A stretch of 64,000 bases of DNA from JAVVEG01 sp032251455 (GTDB lineage Bacteria > Pseudomonadota > Gammaproteobacteria > Pseudomonadales > Pseudohongiellaceae), in the NCBI GenBank assembly GCA_032251455.1, contig JAVVEG010000016.1, forward strand, positions 11,605 through 75,604. The letters run 5' to 3'. Positions within the stretch are counted from its first letter, which is position 1, and each line of letters opens with the position of its first letter. The notes under the pieces are model-generated. The model did no database searches and was not told where the DNA came from. It saw only the letters and a list, made by a program, of their open reading frames with translations. Shown here piece after piece: positions 16,989 to 26,089 of the stretch. The position numbers and the translations under genes were made by a program.

Positions 16989-19271
16989 TCAGGGCTGTCC
17001 TGGATAGTAGCTGCGCTGGGCTCTGGCCTGAACATCTTCCGGATAGAAAGGCACGACCTTGAATTCCCGGTTCACATAGCGCTGGGCCTGGTCATCAAAA
17101 TGGGGTGAGGCCGGGTCGCCACTTTGCCCGCCGGCAAGCAGACTGCGAGCCTGAACCCGTTCCCCGAACTCAACTACCGCGACAAAGCTGTTGCCTGAGC
17201 TGCCATAGATACGGTTGGTGCCTGGATAGGCTCGGGCGCCAAATGAAGCCAAAGCCCCCCAGCGCGATGATGCCATACCAACCGGCAGGCTGGGTGCATC
17301 ATCATTGTAGGGGTGGTTGATATCGCCGGTCAGGCGTTGATAGCGGTTGATCTCGCCCCAGGGAGTATCCCAGCGGCCGAAGGCACTCTCAAGCTGTGAC
17401 AGGGTCTGGCTGAAAGCCTGCAGACGCTGTTCGGGCTCGCTGCCGCTGCCAAGCCAGTTGATCTGTTCCATCTGGCTCATAGTGGCAGGAGTATCAATCT
17501 GTTGGGCAGCCTGCATGCCATAAAAATGGGCCAGTGACATGGCGATTGAATCCACATTCACGCGCAGGTCCCAATTACGCAGGACCGTGATGGCGGGTTC
17601 CAGTTCCGGCCAGTCCGCAGCGGCTCCATCCCAGGCCTGGATCAAGCCAGCCAGCAGTTGCTCGAAACCGGGCAGATAGGGGTCATAGGCCAGCTCGATC
17701 AAGCTGTCCAAGGTCAGTTGCGAGGCATTCTGCAGCAGGGGAATGGCATGTACCGCCCGGAAGTTCTCGCTGTCGGGTGCCATGTAGGCCGGATAATCGG
17801 AGCGCACCGGGCTGAATTCACCGGCTGCAGTAAACGGGGTGGAGTTGCAGTTCTGCAGCCAGCCGCTTTGTGGATTCAGCAGGGTGATCATCTCGTCCAG
17901 GGGGTGCGGACCCTGCCAGTCGGTGGCGGGATAGCTGCCATCCACGGGTTCGGCGTAGTCGAATTGTGGATCACGCACCGGCATGAAATTACCGTGGAAA
18001 TAGGCGATATTGCCCTCGGCATCGGCAAAGACCGTGTTGTTGGAAGAGTTGGTGCGGATTTCCATCATTTCCCGGAACTCTGCGTAGTTGGCCGTTTTCA
18101 TGCGCAGATAGGACTGTCGCAGGGCATCGACCGGGTTCCAGTTGATCCGGGTGGCGACCCAGTTGTCATCCAGGCTGTGAGTGATCGGACCATGGTGGGT
18201 ACGGTACAGCGGGAAGTTGCGTTGCCGCATGCTGTCACCCTCGCGGTAGCTGAGCGTGACCTCGCCGGTCGTTACCGGGCGCAGTTCGTCACCATAGCGG
18301 TAGCTGAGTTCGCCATTGTCATTGACTACCTGCTCGATGAATTCATCCATGAAATCGGCCCGGGTGGAGGTATGCATCCAGCCGGTGGTTTCATTGAAGC
18401 CCTGATAGATGAAGAACTGCCCCCAGGTGACTGCACCGTAGGCGTTGAGCCCTTCCTCGCTGACCACATGGGCTTCGCCGCGGAAAAAGAAACTTGTGTG
18501 CGGATTGATCAGCAGCATGGCATTGCCGGAGGCGGTCCGCGAGCCATCGATGGCAAAGCCATTGGAGCCAGCCGGTTCTGCATACAGGCTTTGCTGCAGC
18601 TGGGAGCCAGTCAGTTGTGGTGCCTGTATTGTGGGTTGCTGCTGCGGCAGGTTTGCTGCCAGGGGCAGCGAGCCGAGCCGGGAGTCGACATCGGAGTAGA
18701 ACGCCTCGATGCCAGCAAGAGGTATCTGCTCGATATCGCCACCGATGGAGCCTTCAAAAAAGTAGAAGGGCATCCAGGGTTCAAAACGGCTTAGCAGGCG
18801 CGGTTGCACCTGCGGGTTGCTGAGCAGGTAATAATTGAGTCCGTCAGCAAACGCATCGCACAGTGCCTGCAGCCAATCCGGTGCGGCCGCATAGGCGGCG
18901 CGCGCTTCGTCTTCAGTCATGTACAGATGGGCGCGCAGATCACTGTACAGGGCTGACTCACCTTCGACCTCGGCCAGCCGGCCTATGGCCCAGATGTAGT
19001 TGCGTTCTACTCGTGGGAAATCATCTTCGGCCTGCGCATAAAGCAGGCCAAAGACGGCGTCGGCATCGGTCTGGGCATAGATATGCGGCACGCCGAAGTC
19101 ATCCCTGATCAGAGTGACCCGCTGGGCTATTTCCTGCAGCCGTTGCAGCTCCGATCCGGTTTCAGTGCTGGACTGCGGGGCTGGCGAACAGCCGATGAAC
19201 AGCAGCAATAATAAAACGGAAACGTAGCGCAGGACGGTGTCGGGGCGGGGCAGGGAGAGGGGTCTGGTCAT
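16989..19271 (-). CDS. Penicillin-acylase-family lipoprotein (Ntn hydrolase)
   Basis: A precursor of 760 residues with a lipoprotein signal (LLLLLFIGCSP, lipid on C28). The chain follows the penicillin G acylase / acyl-homoserine-lactone acylase layout: an alpha-subunit segment, a spacer, then the autoprocessing point before Ser236 in AGSNGFAIDG, the N-terminal nucleophile of the beta subunit. Further family motifs are LLINPHTSF, GWMHTSTRADFMDEF and a late RWGALASFGARAYPGTNRIYG. Members cleave amide bonds of acyl amino compounds in the periplasm; the substrate could be acyl-homoserine lactones, beta-lactams or others. The ATG at 19271 has GGAG upstream; a TTG five codons earlier lies in that same ribosome site and was rejected. 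Confidence 0.88.
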   Translation of the reverse strand: MTRPLSLPRPDTVLRYVSVLLLLLFIGCSPAPQSSTETGSELQRLQEIAQRVTLIRDDFGVPHIYAQTDADAVFGLLYAQAEDDFPRVERNYIWAIGRLAEVEGESALYSDLRAHLYMTEDEARAAYAAAPDWLQALCDAFADGLNYYLLSNPQVQPRLLSRFEPWMPFYFFEGSIGGDIEQIPLAGIEAFYSDVDSRLGSLPLAANLPQQQPTIQAPQLTGSQLQQSLYAEPAGSNGFAIDGSRTASGNAMLLINPHTSFFFRGEAHVVSEEGLNAYGAVTWGQFFIYQGFNETTGWMHTSTRADFMDEFIEQVVNDNGELSYRYGDELRPVTTGEVTLSYREGDSMRQRNFPLYRTHHGPITHSLDDNWVATRINWNPVDALRQSYLRMKTANYAEFREMMEIRTNSSNNTVFADAEGNIAYFHGNFMPVRDPQFDYAEPVDGSYPATDWQGPHPLDEMITLLNPQSGWLQNCNSTPFTAAGEFSPVRSDYPAYMAPDSENFRAVHAIPLLQNASQLTLDSLIELAYDPYLPGFEQLLAGLIQAWDGAAADWPELEPAITVLRNWDLRVNVDSIAMSLAHFYGMQAAQQIDTPATMSQMEQINWLGSGSEPEQRLQAFSQTLSQLESAFGRWDTPWGEINRYQRLTGDINHPYNDDAPSLPVGMASSRWGALASFGARAYPGTNRIYGSSGNSFVAVVEFGERVQARSLLAGGQSGDPASPHFDDQAQRYVNREFKVVPFYPEDVQARAQRSYYPGQP

Positions 19272-19292
19272 GGGCTTAGGCTCCAACTTTTT

Positions 19293-19332
19293 GTTATTGG
19301 CAGTTATTGGCAGTTATGGCCAGTTATTGCTG
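19293..19332. repeat. 10-bp tandem repeat between acylase and permease genes
   Basis: Two exact copies of GTTATTGGCA (19293-19312) are followed by the variants GTTATGGCCA and GTTATTGCTG, making four units. It lies in the 62-base gap upstream of the acylase gene and directly after the permease stop. Confidence 0.8.
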
Positions 19333-19333
19333 G

Positions 19334-20668
19334 TCATTGCGGGCTGGTCTGGGCAGACAGCTTTTCCGTAAGCAGGTAGCTGAGTAATCCTAACGCAATA
19401 ATGACGACAGCGACAGTGGCTTCCTGAGGGCGGTTCAGGGTGATGAAGGTCAGCGTCCAGATCATTATCGTGCCATAAATGAGCGGTGGCAGTGGGTACA
19501 ACCAGGTGCGATAGCTTCCTTCGCCATCATGCCGGTCGGCACCCTGCTGGGCACGCAGCACGAACACACCCAGTACGGTAATCAGCGAACTCAGCCCAAG
19601 AATGAAGCCGGAAAAAACCAGCACGGACTCGAAAGTGGAGGTGGCAATGAACAGCATGGTGAGGAAGCCCTGGGTATAAATGGCTATTTGTGGCACCCCT
19701 TCGGCATTGTTGATGGACAGCAGGCGGAACAGGCGAAAATCCTCGCCGATGGTCTGCAACACCCTGGGGCCAGCAATCAGCATGGCGCTGACCGTTGAGA
19801 TCAGCAGCAGGGACAGTGTGCCGCCCATCAGCATGGCACCGGTCTGGCCAAAGGTCTGTTCGGCAACGATGACGCCGATTTCCAGTTTGCCTTCCAGTAT
19901 CTCCATGGGTACCGCGTACAAAAAGGTGAAATTGAGCGCCAGGTAGAGCAGCACCACGATTGCGGTGCCGGTTATCAATACAAAGGGCATGGCGCGGCCC
20001 GGGTTTTCAATTTCACCGGTGATATAGGTGGCCGCGTTCCAGCCGGTGTAGGCGTAGTTGACATAGATCAGGGCAACGGCAAAACCACTGCTGGCGATCA
20101 GCGGCGCATCGCTGCTGACCGGCAGCAGGTTGACGGTCTGGGGAGTGTCCACGAACAGCCAGGTAATGCCTACAAAGAACAGGATGAGCAGGACTTTCAG
20201 CACAGTGAACCAGTTCTGCAGGCCGCCGCTGGATTCGCGATTGCGGCCGTGCACCAGAGTGATGCCAGCGACCAGCAACAGCGCCGTAGCAGTGCGGTTG
20301 ATATCGACCAGATGATCGATGGCAGACCCCATATAGGCGGCGAAGGTCATGGCGGCCAGTGCGGTGGGGGCGGCAAAGCCAACGGTAAAGGAAACCCAGC
20401 CGGAAATGAAACCGACGGCGGGATGATAGATCTGGCTGAGGAAGTTGTATTCCCCACCCGAGCGGGGCAGGCGGCTGGCCAGCTCGGCATAGGTCAGGGC
20501 ACCGCACAGTGCCGCAATACCACCCACCAGCCACAATAGCAGCAGAACGAAAGTCGATTTGATATCAATGAGTTGGTAGCCGAGGCTGGTAAAAACTCCC
20601 GTGCCCACCATATTGGCGATCACCACGGCAATAGCAGTGGCAGGTTTGAACTTGCTGGCAGTGGGCAT
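19334..20668 (-). CDS. APC-family amino acid permease
   Basis: A 444-residue inner-membrane permease with about 12 hydrophobic helices. The N-terminus shows the family pattern AIAVVIANMVGTGVFTSLGY (first discontinuous helix with the substrate-binding G-x-G), then ALTYAELASRLPRSGGEYNF, the consensus amphipathic loop of amino acid permeases. The frame is open for another 59 codons upstream, but that part is cysteine- and proline-rich and non-homologous, so the ATG at 20668 is preferred. The substrate is unknown. It is transcribed away from the exported aminotransferase gene and towards the acylase gene, which together suggest handling of amino-acid derivatives. Confidence 0.88.
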   Translation of the reverse strand: MPTASKFKPATAIAVVIANMVGTGVFTSLGYQLIDIKSTFVLLLLWLVGGIAALCGALTYAELASRLPRSGGEYNFLSQIYHPAVGFISGWVSFTVGFAAPTALAAMTFAAYMGSAIDHLVDINRTATALLLVAGITLVHGRNRESSGGLQNWFTVLKVLLILFFVGITWLFVDTPQTVNLLPVSSDAPLIASSGFAVALIYVNYAYTGWNAATYITGEIENPGRAMPFVLITGTAIVVLLYLALNFTFLYAVPMEILEGKLEIGVIVAEQTFGQTGAMLMGGTLSLLLISTVSAMLIAGPRVLQTIGEDFRLFRLLSINNAEGVPQIAIYTQGFLTMLFIATSTFESVLVFSGFILGLSSLITVLGVFVLRAQQGADRHDGEGSYRTWLYPLPPLIYGTIMIWTLTFITLNRPQEATVAVVIIALGLLSYLLTEKLSAQTSPQ

Positions 20669-20876
20669 GTGCGGGCTCTGTGGTGAAGACAGCGGGACAC
20701 CGGAATGGGGGGCTGCTGCCAGGAAGGGACACAGTAAACAACATTCCTTGCTGAAACAAAAGTCTCGGCAGCACAAGGGGGCAATGTTCGGTCGAGATTT
20801 TTGCTGACAGGGAAGCGGAACAGGCCTATTCTTTGCAGGGAACACGTTCCTAACTTACAAAGATAAGGAGATGATC

Positions 20877-22004
20877 GTGGAAAAACGCTTGAGCCGACGT
20901 TCGTTATTGCTGGGTGGCGCTGCCTTGTTTGGCGCCGGCATGTTGTCAGGTCTGCCTGGGGTTCGCCCTGGTGGCATGTCCAGAGCCTTTGCTGCCGCAG
21001 CACGCCCCGACTATATCATTCGGGCCAATACCAATGAAAATCCCTATGGTCCTTCCGAAGTTGCACTCAGGGCCATCGATGCCGCCCTGGTTGACACCAA
21101 TAAATACGGTGGCATCACCAACGAGCTGAAAGCCCAGTTGGCCGAGATCGAACAGATTCCAGTCGACCACATCATGGTCGGTACCGGCTCTGGCGAGATT
21201 CTCAATATCGGTGGTCTGATTGCCAATCAGGGCTCCGGTTCGATCGTGGTACCTGACCCCACTTTCGATACCCTGCCGCGTTACGCCGAGCGCCAGGGTG
21301 TGGAAGTCATCCGCGTGCCGGTCAATGCCCGGATGGATATTGATCTGGGTGCCATAGCCAGCGCCATCAAGCCTGATACCCGCATGGTGTATCTGTGCAA
21401 CCCCAATAACCCGATTCCGGCGATTATCGAGAAAAATGCGCTGCGGGATTTTGTGCTCGAAGTGGCCAGGGACCGCCTGGTATTTATCGATGAGGCTTAT
21501 TACGAGTATGTGGACAACCCGGATTACAGCTCGATGCTGCAACTGGTAAGAGATGGCCACAGAAATATCATAATATCCAGAACGGCCTCCAAGATTCATG
21601 GCATAGCGGGTTTGCGCATCGGCTTTGGTTATTCCCACCCGGATACCATCAAAACCATGGAGGAGCTGCAAACAGGCAGTCTGAATATCCTGGGTCAACA
21701 TGCCGCGCTGGCCAGTTACCGGGATCAGGATTTCCAGGCCTTTTCCAAGGCAAAGAACAGGGAGTCGCTGGCCATCGTGGAAACCATGTTGGCAGCCAGG
21801 GGTATCCCGCATATCAAGTCCAATACCAATTTCAGTTTCTTCAAGACCGGACGTGATATCAGTGAAGTCAGCGCCCTGATGCGCGAACAGGGTATCCTGA
21901 TTGGCAGGCCTTTCCCGCCATTCCGTGACTGGGCCCGGGTCAGTATGCAGAAACCGGAAGACATGGCGTACTTTGTAACTGTTTATAACGAGTTTTTTGG
22001 ATAA
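20877..22004 (+). CDS. Tat-exported HisC-like PLP aminotransferase
   Basis: A class I/II aminotransferase of 375 residues related to histidinol-phosphate aminotransferase, preceded by a twin-arginine signal (RLSRRSLLLGG, then a hydrophobic stretch and an Ala-rich cleavage region near residue 42). Catalytic landmarks are NTNENPYGPS, FIDEAYYEYV with the PLP-ring aspartate, SRTASKIHGIAGLRIGF with the Schiff-base lysine K239, and WARVSMQ with the carboxylate-binding arginine. In the usual NPNNPTG motif, TG is replaced by IP. The Tat signal implies folding with PLP in the cytoplasm and work in the periplasm. The GTG at 20877 has AAGGAG six bases upstream; the ATG at 20871 touches that site directly. 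The TAA overlaps the ATG of the diguanylate cyclase. Confidence 0.82.
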   Translation: MEKRLSRRSLLLGGAALFGAGMLSGLPGVRPGGMSRAFAAAARPDYIIRANTNENPYGPSEVALRAIDAALVDTNKYGGITNELKAQLAEIEQIPVDHIMVGTGSGEILNIGGLIANQGSGSIVVPDPTFDTLPRYAERQGVEVIRVPVNARMDIDLGAIASAIKPDTRMVYLCNPNNPIPAIIEKNALRDFVLEVARDRLVFIDEAYYEYVDNPDYSSMLQLVRDGHRNIIISRTASKIHGIAGLRIGFGYSHPDTIKTMEELQTGSLNILGQHAALASYRDQDFQAFSKAKNRESLAIVETMLAARGIPHIKSNTNFSFFKTGRDISEVSALMREQGILIGRPFPPFRDWARVSMQKPEDMAYFVTVYNEFFG

Positions 22005-23518
22005 TGTTGTTGGGGCGAATGCTGGGCATTGGCATCGCCTATTATCTGGCAGCCTGGTTTGCGATCAACTATACCGTTACGCAGAGTGGCATAGCCGTAT
22101 TCTGGCCGGCCAATGCCATTCTGCTCAGCTGTCTGCTGACAGCACCCTACCGGCAGTGGCCAGCACTCGCCCTGGCGGCATTTTGTGCGGAACTGCTGAT
22201 TGATACTCCTGTGTATCCATTGTGGGCCAGCGTGGCCTTTGGCTTGATCAATGTGACAGAAAGCGGTCTGGCTGCGCTGTTGACCAGGCGTGCCAGCAAA
22301 TTGCCGTTTCATTTCAATCGCGTGGATCAGGTGCTGCGTTTTCTGCTCTCAGGTCCGATTCTCGCAGCCATGCTGGCGGCGATATTGGGTGCGCTGGTGT
22401 ATCTGCAACTGGCACGTGATGACAGCAGCTTTCTGATTCTGTGGCGGCTCTGGTGGTTTGGTGATGCCCTGGGCTTGCTGCTGCTGACGCCGATCCTGGT
22501 AAGTTTATGGCATTTGCTGGAGAGAGGTTGGTCCAGTGTGCAGTGGCCCAGGCTGGTGGAGCTGGTGTTGCTGCTTGCGGTTGTGGCCTGGCTGGCGGCA
22601 AAGGTTTTCAGTTTTCCCGAACCGGTCTATCCGGGCTTTCGGTTGACCCCCTTTGTGTTGTTGCCCGTACTTATCTGGGTGGCGATCCGGCTGGGTGTCC
22701 TGGCCTCGGCATTGGCAGTCGCATTGATAGCTGCTGTGGCGGTGGTTGATCTGGTGCAGGTCAGCGAATCGATACCCGTGCAGGACATGCAGATATCGGT
22801 GTGGCTGGTGCAGGAATATCTGGCCGTCATGGCGATGGTTGGCGTGGGCCTGGCAGTATTGCTGGCAGAAAACAGGGAGCAGAAACGGCTTTTGCAGCAA
22901 CGTGTCAGTGAACGAACTCTTTCCCTGCAGCAGGCCAATGAGGCGTTGAACCAGGCCAATCAGCGTCTGCAGCGACTGGTTGCGACGGATTACCTGACCG
23001 GGATAAGCAACCGCAGAAATTTTATCTACCAGGCTGAACGCCTGTTGCAGCGGGTGCAGACCCAGGCCGGCAATCTCTGCCTGGTCATGCTCGATCTCGA
23101 TCATTTCAAACGGGTCAATGATGACTATGGCCATGAGGCTGGAGATCATGTTCTGCAGCGCTGCGCTGCCGAGGTAACAGGCTGTATCCGCCCCATGGAT
23201 TTGTTCGGCCGTTATGGAGGGGAGGAGTTTTTGGTGCTGCTGCCGGATACCACACTGACTGAAGCACGGCAAATTGCGGAACGTATCCGCCTGGCAGTGA
23301 AGGACATGAAGGTGGTTTATCAGGACCAGGTGATCACGGTAACCATCAGCCTGGGGATTGCGGTATGGACTGCTGATCTATCGCTGGATGATCTCATCAC
23401 CCAGGCAGACCAAGCCATGTACGCTGCCAAAAAAGCAGGGCGCGATTGTTGCAGAGTCTATGGACCGGTCATGTCTGCAAGCGATGCTGCGGCTGCAAGC
23501 GATGCCACGGCCGAATAA
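22004..23518 (+). CDS. MASE1-GGDEF diguanylate cyclase
   Basis: A 504-residue inner-membrane signalling enzyme. Residues 1 to about 290 form a MASE1 sensor with about eight hydrophobic helices (including GIAVFWPANAILLSC). A short coiled linker rich in QQANEALNQANQRLQ leads to the GGDEF domain. The active site is GGEEF at 405-409, and a product-inhibition site RxxD (RPMD, 396-399) lies five residues earlier, so the cyclase should be active and feedback-regulated. There is no EAL domain. It makes cyclic di-GMP from two GTP. Translation is coupled (TAATG) to the exported aminotransferase, hinting that its sensor may respond to a periplasmic amino compound; this last point is inference. Confidence 0.92.
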   Translation: MLLGRMLGIGIAYYLAAWFAINYTVTQSGIAVFWPANAILLSCLLTAPYRQWPALALAAFCAELLIDTPVYPLWASVAFGLINVTESGLAALLTRRASKLPFHFNRVDQVLRFLLSGPILAAMLAAILGALVYLQLARDDSSFLILWRLWWFGDALGLLLLTPILVSLWHLLERGWSSVQWPRLVELVLLLAVVAWLAAKVFSFPEPVYPGFRLTPFVLLPVLIWVAIRLGVLASALAVALIAAVAVVDLVQVSESIPVQDMQISVWLVQEYLAVMAMVGVGLAVLLAENREQKRLLQQRVSERTLSLQQANEALNQANQRLQRLVATDYLTGISNRRNFIYQAERLLQRVQTQAGNLCLVMLDLDHFKRVNDDYGHEAGDHVLQRCAAEVTGCIRPMDLFGRYGGEEFLVLLPDTTLTEARQIAERIRLAVKDMKVVYQDQVITVTISLGIAVWTADLSLDDLITQADQAMYAAKKAGRDCCRVYGPVMSASDAAAASDATAE

Positions 23519-23548
23519 GTTGTTGTAGGTTCTTTATTCAGAGACTCC

Positions 23549-24916
23549 TCAGAACGCTCCGGCCGGACCGGGGAAGACCACGGGGCTCTGCACGCCGCGG
23601 GCAGAAATGCTGGAAACCCCGAAAAAATAATTATCAATGACGGTATTTTCCAGGGTAAATTCCGCGACATCGCCTACGGTGCGGGAATGAGTCCACTGTG
23701 GCTCTGTGGTCAGGCGCCAATGCAGACGGTAGGAAGTTGCACCAGGCACTTTTTCCCAGCGCAAGGTGGTGTCGGGGCTGACCTGGCCGCTGATGCTGAC
23801 ATTGGCCGGTGGTGCCGGTGCCAGGGCCAGGGAGGCGAGCGTCACGGCATTGAGTGAAGTCAGTTTGGCGGCATAAGCGAAGTCGACATGTTCGATGACA
23901 TCACCGTAGGCGACACCTTCTTCGATACGGATGTCCTGATGCTGCCAGCGGTAATTCTCATTGGTTTCCATGATTCGCACTGCCGGCAACCCGATTTCGT
24001 TGAAGGGACGGTGGTGACCACCTCTGCCAAAGCGGTCCAGGCGGTAGACCATCATCACGTCCAGGTTGGGTATGTACTGGTCTGCCAGTACATCGATATA
24101 ACGGGCCAGATTGCGCGAAGCCGAATCCACCTCGCCACCCTGGAAGCGCCGCTGGCGGGCTTCTTCGGTGGTTTCTGTATAACGTGTGCCTTCCGAGAAC
24201 ACCCGTGCTGTCGTGTTGTTGATGACACCGTTGATGCCCCGGATGTTACCGATCATGTCATTGTTGAGCACGGCGTCGATGTTCCAGCCATTGGCCTGGG
24301 CATGGGCTGCCAGAATGGCGCCACCGTTGAGCCCCTGTTCCTCGCCGGAAAGCCCGGTGTAGATGATGGAGCCGGCAAAGCGATGCCTGCTCAGCACCCT
24401 GGCTGCTTCCAGTACCCCTGCCATGCCGGAGGCATTGTCATTGGCCCCTGGCGAATCATCGGTGAAATTCATGGGATCACTGATCCGCGTATCGATATCA
24501 CCACTCATCAGGGCAAAGCGATTAGGGTCTGAAGTCCCTCTTTGGATGGCCACGACATTGACGACTTCAACCGGGTCAGGAATCCGGTTGGTGCCGGCAA
24601 CGATGTCGCTGACAGTAAATACCTCCAGACAATTGCCGCAGGCTGCCGAAATACGTTCAAACTCCGCCTGTATCCAGCGCCGGGCTGCGCCGATGCCGCG
24701 GGTATCCGAGACCGTGTCGGACAGTGTATGCCGGGTACCAAAACCAGCCAGGGTTTGAATATCCTGCTGAATGCGTTCGGCTGACACCGAAGCGACGATT
24801 TCATGCAGCAGCTGTTCATCAGCCTGGGTGAGAGTAGGCGTGAGGGCAGACAGGGTGGCAAGAGAGAACAGGGACAAGGAACACAATGCGGGCGGGGCAG
24901 CAGGGGACATGGGCAT
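23549..24916 (-). CDS. Secreted M28-family peptidase with C-terminal Fn3-like domain
   Basis: A 455-residue exported protein. After a Sec signal (about residues 1-32) and a pro-region comes an M28 aminopeptidase-like domain with PGANDNASGMAGVLEAAR (bridging D160), GEEQGLNGG (E192, E193) and LNNDMIG (D220). Most zinc ligands are therefore present, but the first one, normally His in a G-H-x-D motif, is Asp here (SGDIDTR, D140 with D142). A GGHHRPFNE stretch may supply the last histidine. Residues from about 365 resemble a fibronectin type III module. The family removes N-terminal residues from peptides outside the cytoplasm. Activity of this member is uncertain because of the ligand change. Confidence 0.82.
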   Translation of the reverse strand: MPMSPAAPPALCSLSLFSLATLSALTPTLTQADEQLLHEIVASVSAERIQQDIQTLAGFGTRHTLSDTVSDTRGIGAARRWIQAEFERISAACGNCLEVFTVSDIVAGTNRIPDPVEVVNVVAIQRGTSDPNRFALMSGDIDTRISDPMNFTDDSPGANDNASGMAGVLEAARVLSRHRFAGSIIYTGLSGEEQGLNGGAILAAHAQANGWNIDAVLNNDMIGNIRGINGVINNTTARVFSEGTRYTETTEEARQRRFQGGEVDSASRNLARYIDVLADQYIPNLDVMMVYRLDRFGRGGHHRPFNEIGLPAVRIMETNENYRWQHQDIRIEEGVAYGDVIEHVDFAYAAKLTSLNAVTLASLALAPAPPANVSISGQVSPDTTLRWEKVPGATSYRLHWRLTTEPQWTHSRTVGDVAEFTLENTVIDNYFFGVSSISARGVQSPVVFPGPAGAF

Positions 24917-24967
24917 GACGGTGGCCTCTTGGGTTTTGCTCTACCTTAATCGAGATGACCGGCCGGA

Positions 24968-26089
24968 TCAATATGCGCTGGCGCTGATCGACCCAGGTAA
25001 GCCGGCCAGAAAGCCAAGCAGCGTCTGCTGGTCACCGCGGCATAGAATCTGCCGTGGTTTTTGCTGACTCTGGTAGCTGTACATCGGGTCGTAGTAGTGG
25101 GTCAACAGCAGATGTATCCATTGCTGGTGCAAGTGGCAGCTGCCGTTTCTGCGCTGCTCGCCCAGCGCCTCTTCCAGGTGGTCGAGCAATTGCTGGCATA
25201 ACCCGCCGCCCAGGCGTTTGCGAATGCGGGTGATGCTGCTGCGCAGATAGTCGGCGAAGTGATTGTAGGCCAGTTCGGGATCGTCCGGGTACAGCTGCTG
25301 ATATTCGAGCAGCATGGCGCTGACATACTCATCCAGAATGCGTTGTTCTCTGGCGGCCAGGCTATCTTCCAGCCAGACGATGGGGGCCTGCCGAATAAGC
25401 TGCAACAGGCTCTGAGGCAGGGCGCAGCGTCCAATCAGGCGGCCTTCATCTTCCAGCAACAGGGTTTGCGCCGGTTTTTGCTGATGTTTGAGCAAGGCAA
25501 TGGCAACCCGGTTTTCAAAATCGATCTGGCTGGGCTGGGGCCTGGCATGTGCGCCGAAGCTGGAACCGCGATGGTGAGCACACTGTTCCAGGTCGATGGC
25601 ATTGTCCAGGGCCTGGATCAATTCCGTTTTGCCGGTCCCGGTCAGGCCAGCGACGACGATTGCCGGTTGTCTGGCCAGCCCGTGCTCCAGAGAGTCGATC
25701 AGAAAGCGTCGCAGGGCCTTGTAGCCACCCTTTACCCGGGGATAATCGATACCCTGGTCCCGCAACCACTGTTGTACCAGCTGTGAACGCAGGCCGCCGC
25801 GGAAGCAATAAAGAAACCCCTGCGGATGCTGAGTGGCGAACGCTTTCCAGCCTTCGATCCGCGCCGCCTTGACCGTGCCATTGACCAGGCTGTGTCCAAG
25901 CGAGATGGCGGCTTCCTGGCCCTGCTGCTGGTAACAGGTGCCCACTTTTTCGCGCTCGGAATCCATCAACAACGGCAGGTTGCAGGCAGTGGGGAAAGCG
26001 CCGTGGCTGAATTCGACCGGGGCGCGGACATCGAGAAGGGGTATGTCCTCCAGGAACAGGTGCCGGTAGTCGGCGGTGTCCGCACGCAT
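24968..26089 (-). CDS. selU: tRNA 2-selenouridine synthase
   Basis: A 373-residue SelU (also called MnmH or YbbB). It has an N-terminal rhodanese domain with the active loop YCFRGGLRS (C95) and a C-terminal P-loop domain with GLTGTGKTE (148-156). It exchanges sulfur for selenium in 2-thiouridine at the wobble position of Lys, Glu and Gln tRNAs through a geranylated intermediate, using selenophosphate from SelD. Other recognisable stretches are VKGGYKALRR and RIRKRLGGG. Its ATG overlaps the selD stop (TAATG), so the pair is translationally coupled and functionally linked. Confidence 0.95.
   Translation of the reverse strand: MRADTADYRHLFLEDIPLLDVRAPVEFSHGAFPTACNLPLLMDSEREKVGTCYQQQGQEAAISLGHSLVNGTVKAARIEGWKAFATQHPQGFLYCFRGGLRSQLVQQWLRDQGIDYPRVKGGYKALRRFLIDSLEHGLARQPAIVVAGLTGTGKTELIQALDNAIDLEQCAHHRGSSFGAHARPQPSQIDFENRVAIALLKHQQKPAQTLLLEDEGRLIGRCALPQSLLQLIRQAPIVWLEDSLAAREQRILDEYVSAMLLEYQQLYPDDPELAYNHFADYLRSSITRIRKRLGGGLCQQLLDHLEEALGEQRRNGSCHLHQQWIHLLLTHYYDPMYSYQSQQKPRQILCRGDQQTLLGFLAGLPGSISASAY

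Noticed and set aside
15704..17035. A 443-codon minus-strand open frame
   Set aside because: Antisense of the DASS symporter; very rich in His, Gln and Asn as expected from reversed hydrophobic codons.
17658..18794. A 378-codon plus-strand open frame
   Set aside because: Antisense shadow of the penicillin-acylase-type gene.
20669..20845. N-terminal extension of the APC permease
   Set aside because: Cys- and Pro-rich, unlike any permease start, and occupies the divergent promoter region.
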